Source of the DNA: Burkholderiaceae bacterium
Lineage (GTDB): Bacteria; Pseudomonadota; Gammaproteobacteria; Burkholderiales; Burkholderiaceae_B
Assembly (NCBI GenBank): GCA_030158305.1
Contig: JAOATE010000047.1
Coordinates: 1-64,000 of the forward strand
DNA length: 64,000 nt
Reading direction: 5' to 3'
In this document: piece by piece, positions 60,661 to 64,000 of the stretch
How positions within the stretch are numbered: the first letter of the stretch is position 1
Layout: each line of letters begins with the position of its first letter
Program-made: the position numbers and the translations under genes
Notes under the pieces: generated by a model
Databases searched by the model: none
The model's input: the letters and a program-made list of their open reading frames with translations, nothing else
What the model was told of the DNA's origin: nothing

Positions 60661-60668
60661 GCTATTAT
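60639..60668 (+). promoter_or_regulatory. Predicted sigma-70 promoter for yceD-rpmF-plsX-fabHD
   Basis: TTGACG (60639-60644), 18-base spacer, TATTAT (60663-60668). Start of transcription would be near 60675, about 13 bases before the yceD ATG. It lies within the first codons of the divergent maf gene. Confidence 0.45.
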
Positions 60669-60687
60669 CTCTTGCTTTGCTGCACTT

Positions 60688-61383
60688 ATGTTGCAGTTTT
60701 GTGTGGCAATGTCAGATGTGGTTTCTGCGTCGTATGATTGTCACAATGACCCAGTAACGAGCGATTTAGAAAGGCAAGCGATTTTGTCAGAAGATCTTAG
60801 CGCTGCATTTCGGTTCAGTGCACCTCCTATCGTGGATGCGTTTGATTTTGCGCGCCGCGGTCAGGTGTTAAAAGGCGCGTTCAGCGTGCATCGATTAGAC
60901 CGCTTGCTCGAAGGTTTGCCTGAGCAACCCGTTGCAGAATTGACTGTTTTAGACGGTCCTCCGACTGTTCCTGGCATTGTTCGTTATGTCATCGAAGGTC
61001 GACGGACAAAAGATGATTTGTCTGAGCTGGTTGTAGAGATACAGGCCAATTTAGTACTTGAGTGCCAAAGATGTTTAGGGGCACTCATCTTGCCAGTGAA
61101 TCGGCAAACAGTTTTTCAGTTGGTGCGACGTGAGTCGGACCTCGACGACGAAGAGATCGAAGAGGACGATTTTGGTCAGCCCGAAAAGATAGTCGGTTCG
61201 CCCAAATTTAATTTGTGCGATCTAGTTGAAGATGAATTAATTTTAGATGTTCCCTATGTCCCGCGACACGATGTGTGTCCGGAAACAGTCGATTTGGATG
61301 CGCAAGCCGAAGAAGAAGCTGGTAGGGATGAGCCCCTTTCGCCATTCGCGGTGTTGAGTCAGCTCAAAACCAAGGGTCAGTAG
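60688..61383 (+). CDS. yceD: YceD (DUF177) protein
   Basis: DUF177 protein linked to 23S rRNA accumulation in E. coli. About 231 residues with the conserved CQRCLG in [16 protein letters not shown] and a late Cys-Pro (DVCPE), flanked by an acidic stretch ([11 protein letters not shown]). ATG 60688 or ATG 60709 are both possible. rpmF follows after 49 bases, the usual arrangement. Confidence 0.92.
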   Translation: MLQFCVAMSDVVSASYDCHNDPVTSDLERQAILSEDLSAAFRFSAPPIVDAFDFARRGQVLKGAFSVHRLDRLLEGLPEQPVAELTVLDGPPTVPGIVRYVIEGRRTKDDLSELVVEIQANLVLECQRCLGALILPVNRQTVFQLVRRESDLDDEEIEEDDFGQPEKIVGSPKFNLCDLVEDELILDVPYVPRHDVCPETVDLDAQAEEEAGRDEPLSPFAVLSQLKTKGQ

Positions 61384-61432
61384 TTGTTATCAAGACGGTT
61401 GGCGTACAATTCGCCGATCCACAGGAGTTGTC

Positions 61433-61615
61433 ATGGCTGTTCAGCAAAACAAAAAATCCCCGTCCAAGCGCGGTATGCACCGCTCGCACGACTTTTTAGT
61501 GAATCCCCCAACGGCGATTGAGCCTAACACGGGCGAGCAACACCTGCGTCACCACATTAGCCCAACAGGCTTCTATCGTGGTCGCAAGGTCCTCAAGACT
61601 AAGACTGACGAATAA
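61433..61615 (+). CDS. rpmF: 50S ribosomal protein L32
   Basis: A 60-residue basic protein starting [20 protein letters not shown], the canonical L32 N-terminus, with [16 protein letters not shown]. Strong CAGGAG seven bases upstream. TACAAT at 61405-61410 could be a weak local promoter. No zinc-binding Cys pair, unlike some L32 paralogues. Next: plsX. Confidence 0.97.
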   Translation: MAVQQNKKSPSKRGMHRSHDFLVNPPTAIEPNTGEQHLRHHISPTGFYRGRKVLKTKTDE

Positions 61616-61681
61616 TACGCAGCTGACGGGCTTGTCTCGTCCAAGCGTGCCTGTTCATTGCGCGCAGCGTTGCATCATCAC

Positions 61682-62755
61682 GTGGCTTCCGACATTCGCA
61701 TCGCGATAGATTGTATGGGTGGTGACGAGGGTATCCCCGTCACAGTCCCTGCAGCCTTCGATTTTGCACAGCGTTTTGATGATACATATCTGTTGTTAGT
61801 AGGCCTGCCCGAGGAAATCGAGCGGGCTGTTTCCGTTTGTGCAAAACGTTATCCTAACGTCGGCCCTGACCGCTACACGATTCTTCCTGCCACTGAAGTT
61901 GTGACGATGGATGACCCTGTAGAGATTGCCTTGCGTCGCAAAAAAGACTCCTCCATGCGGGTGGCGGCACAAGCGGTCAAAGATGGCCTCGCAGATGCGT
62001 GCATTTCAGCAGGTAACACGGGCGCCTGGATGGCAATTTCGCGCTACGTGCTGAAAACGCTCTTTGGCATTGATCGTCCTGCTATTGCCTCTGCCCTTCC
62101 TAATCAAAAGGGCGGCGCTACTACGATGCTGGATCTCGGTGCAAACGTTGATTGCACACCAGAACACCTATTGCAATTTGCCATCATGGGTACAGCGCTT
62201 GCGCAAGCCGGTGATCCGAGTCACGCACCTTCGGTGGGCTTGCTCAATATTGGCGAAGAGGTCATCAAGGGCAACGATATCGTCAAGCAAGCCGGCGAGC
62301 TGCTCAGGCAAAGCTCCCTTAATTTTTATGGCAATGTCGAGGGCAATGACATCTTTAAAGGCACCGTGGATGTGGTGGTGTGCGATGGCTTTGTCGGCAA
62401 CGTGGCGCTGAAGTCTGCTGAAGGCGTGGCGCGCATGATGTCGGTCATGGTGCGTGAAGAATTCGGACGTAATGGTCTGACCAAATTATTGGGCTTGATT
62501 GCCTGGCCCGTGCTGTCGAGATTTCGGCGCCGAGTGGATAATCGTCAATACAATGGTGCCGCGCTACTTGGTTTGCGCGGAGTGGTGATTAAAAGCCATG
62601 GCTCAGCAGATACGTTCGCCTTTGGTTGCGCCCTAGAGCGAGCCCGCGAGGCGGTGAGCACTGGTTTGCTCAAGCGAACTGCAGAGGCGATTGCCCAGTT
62701 AACTCAATCACAAGTCGAAGCGGTGTCTTCGACTCAAGTTGGAGAACCCGAATGA
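61682..62755 (+). CDS. plsX: Phosphate acyltransferase PlsX
   Basis: Makes acyl-phosphate from acyl-ACP for phospholipid synthesis. GTG 61682 (giving [17 protein letters not shown]) fits family starts; TTGs at 61658 and 61670 are in frame but extend the N-terminus without conservation. 357 residues, with [31 protein letters not shown] and [16 protein letters not shown]. Stop overlaps fabH by four bases. Confidence 0.94.
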   Translation: MASDIRIAIDCMGGDEGIPVTVPAAFDFAQRFDDTYLLLVGLPEEIERAVSVCAKRYPNVGPDRYTILPATEVVTMDDPVEIALRRKKDSSMRVAAQAVKDGLADACISAGNTGAWMAISRYVLKTLFGIDRPAIASALPNQKGGATTMLDLGANVDCTPEHLLQFAIMGTALAQAGDPSHAPSVGLLNIGEEVIKGNDIVKQAGELLRQSSLNFYGNVEGNDIFKGTVDVVVCDGFVGNVALKSAEGVARMMSVMVREEFGRNGLTKLLGLIAWPVLSRFRRRVDNRQYNGAALLGLRGVVIKSHGSADTFAFGCALERAREAVSTGLLKRTAEAIAQLTQSQVEAVSSTQVGEPE

Positions 62756-63738
62756 CCCAGGTTATGCCCTATGCGCGCATCGTTGGCTCAGGTGGTTTTT
62801 TACCTCCTCGCGTGGTCAGTAATGACGAATTGGCCGCGGAGTTAGCGACCCGTCAAATTGACACGTCAGACCAATGGATTACTGAACGAACCGGTATTCG
62901 TCAGCGCCATTTAGCGGACAAAGGGATGACAACAAGTGCCTTAGCAACAGGCGCGGCGCGTCGGGCGCTCGAAGATGCAGGGGTTGACGCCAGCGAAGTC
63001 GATCTGATTATTGTTGCAACCTCGACCCCTGATTTTGTTTTTCCCAGCACCGCTTGCTTGGTCCAGGCAAATCTCGGTAACAAAGGTGCTGCCGCTTTTG
63101 ATGTGCAGGCCGTTTGTAGTGGCTTTGTCTATGGACTGACGACTGCAGACAGTTTTATTCGCGCGGGCCGTGCGCGTTGCGCACTCGTGATTGGTGCGGA
63201 AGTGTTTTCCAGTATTCTTGACTGGAGCGATCGGTCGACCTGCGTTTTGTTTGGTGATGGTGCAGGCGCGGTCGTCCTTAAAGCAAGCGACACACCCGGC
63301 ATCATGGGTGCTGAACTGCATGCAGATGGTAGCCAGATGAATATTTTGTGTGCCGCAGGCAACGTTGCCTTCGGACAAGTGACAGGTGATCCATTTTTGC
63401 GCATGGATGGACAGGCTGTTTTTAAACAGGCTGTGACCGTCTTGGATCGTTCTGCACGCGCAGTAACTCAGCAGTCGGGTGTTCAATTGTCAGAAATCGA
63501 TTGGCTGATTCCTCACCAAGCGAATCTTCGTATTTTGACCTTCCTCGCTAAAAAACTGGATATCCCCGTCGAAAAAGTAGTGATCACCGTTGATCAGCAT
63601 GCAAATACCTCGGCTGCGAGCATACCCTTGGCGTTTGATGTCGCGCGTCGCGATGGTCGTATCCAGCCTGGTCAACTCGTGTTGATGCAGGGTGTCGGGG
63701 GCGGGTTCACCTGGGGTTCGGTACTCGTTCGTATGTAG
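62752..63738 (+). CDS. fabH: Beta-ketoacyl-ACP synthase III
   Basis: Initiates fatty-acid synthesis by condensing acetyl-CoA with malonyl-ACP. Start ATG 62752 ([15 protein letters not shown]), with GGAG at 62740-62743, gives 328 residues. The catalytic triad is in place: C122 (DVQAVCSGF), H255 (LIPHQANLR) and N285 (DQHANTSAA). fabD follows after 45 bases. Confidence 0.97.
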   Translation: MTQVMPYARIVGSGGFLPPRVVSNDELAAELATRQIDTSDQWITERTGIRQRHLADKGMTTSALATGAARRALEDAGVDASEVDLIIVATSTPDFVFPSTACLVQANLGNKGAAAFDVQAVCSGFVYGLTTADSFIRAGRARCALVIGAEVFSSILDWSDRSTCVLFGDGAGAVVLKASDTPGIMGAELHADGSQMNILCAAGNVAFGQVTGDPFLRMDGQAVFKQAVTVLDRSARAVTQQSGVQLSEIDWLIPHQANLRILTFLAKKLDIPVEKVVITVDQHANTSAASIPLAFDVARRDGRIQPGQLVLMQGVGGGFTWGSVLVRM

Positions 63739-63783
63739 TATTGTTCAGCACTTAATGTTTCTCTCATTTTTTACAGCGACATC

Positions 63784-64000
63784 ATGAAATTTGCATTTGT
63801 TTTTCCTGGTCAGGGTTCACAGTCGGTCGGCATGATGGATGTCTGGTCGGGGCATCCTGCTGCCATGCAAGTGATTGCCGAGGCATCCGCCGCATTAGGT
63901 GAGGATCTCGGTGCACTGATGGCGCAAGGGCCAGCCGAACAGTTGAGTTTGACGACCAATACACAGCCAGCCATGTTGACCGCAGGCGTCGCGATGTTCC
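63784..64000 (+). CDS. fabD: Malonyl-CoA-ACP transacylase, 3' end cut by window edge
   Basis: Only the first 72 residues are present. MKFAFVFPGQGSQSVGM is the diagnostic N-terminus, and LSLTTNTQPAMLTAG the next conserved block. The catalytic GHSLG lies beyond the window. Position after plsX-fabH supports the call. Confidence 0.95.
   Translation, partial: MKFAFVFPGQGSQSVGMMDVWSGHPAAMQVIAEASAALGEDLGALMAQGPAEQLSLTTNTQPAMLTAGVAMF

Overview
The window is a gene-dense chromosomal stretch from a betaproteobacterium, most likely order Burkholderiales and close to the Alcaligenaceae (Bordetella, Advenella and relatives). The assignment rests on remembered gene orders and protein families, not on a search: a nuo operon ending in a DUF2818 gene, the smc-zipA-ligA block, an OmpR-type pair resembling Bordetella RisAS, a fused tsaB-rimI, an intracellular PHB depolymerase, an nth-linked RsxB-type ferredoxin, and rne/rluC near maf-yceD-rpmF-plsX-fabH-fabD. 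There are no insertion sequences, phage genes, CRISPR arrays, tRNAs or rRNAs that I can see. Almost every base lies in a recognisable housekeeping gene.

Layout. 1-13.4 kb: NADH dehydrogenase (complex I) operon nuoD(partial)-E-F-G-H-I-J-K-L-M-N plus a small DUF2818 membrane protein. 13.4-17.8 kb, minus strand: mfd then serB. 17.9-19.1 kb: ispD-ispF (MEP isoprenoid pathway). 19.1-21.3 kb, minus: response regulator and sensor kinase. 21.5-23.6 kb: tsaB-rimI fusion overlapping a uracil-DNA glycosylase. 23.6-25.0 kb, minus: lplT. 25.1-31.8 kb: smc-zipA-ligA. 31.8-33.8 kb, minus: msrB-yciB-bolA-PPIase, each overlapping the next by four bases. 33.9-35.8 kb: bioM-bioN-bioY biotin importer. 35.8-40.5 kb, minus: a five-gene branched-chain-amino-acid-type ABC importer (livG-livF-livK-livH-livM). 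40.6-44.4 kb, minus: fdxA-fpr, then phaZ-rsxB-nth chained by one-base stop/start overlaps. 44.5-48.4 kb: pncB, ridA-family gene, relA. 48.5-51.5 kb: trpB-trpA-accD. 51.6-54.5 kb, minus: rne, with a roughly 570-base leader/intergenic region. 55.0-58.4 kb: rluC, HAD phosphatase, msrP-msrQ. 58.4-60.7 kb, minus: maf, tetrapyrrole-methylase-family methyltransferase, amiD-like amidase. 60.7-64 kb: yceD-rpmF-plsX-fabH-fabD(partial), linking ribosomal protein L32 to phospholipid and fatty-acid initiation.

Functionally this is the core of an aerobic respiring, PHB-storing free-living bacterium: respiration, DNA repair and segregation, cofactor uptake and salvage (biotin, niacin), periplasmic methionine-sulfoxide repair, stringent response, RNA turnover and lipid synthesis. 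I did not find an undescribed multi-gene system. The points that deserve a second look are smaller: an arginine in place of the Walker A lysine in LivF, the tsaB-rimI fusion, the phaZ-rsxB-nth chain, a near-leaderless ispD promoter inside a palindrome, a cluster of palindromes covering the rne ribosome-binding site, and a 15-base tandem repeat in the RNase E tail.
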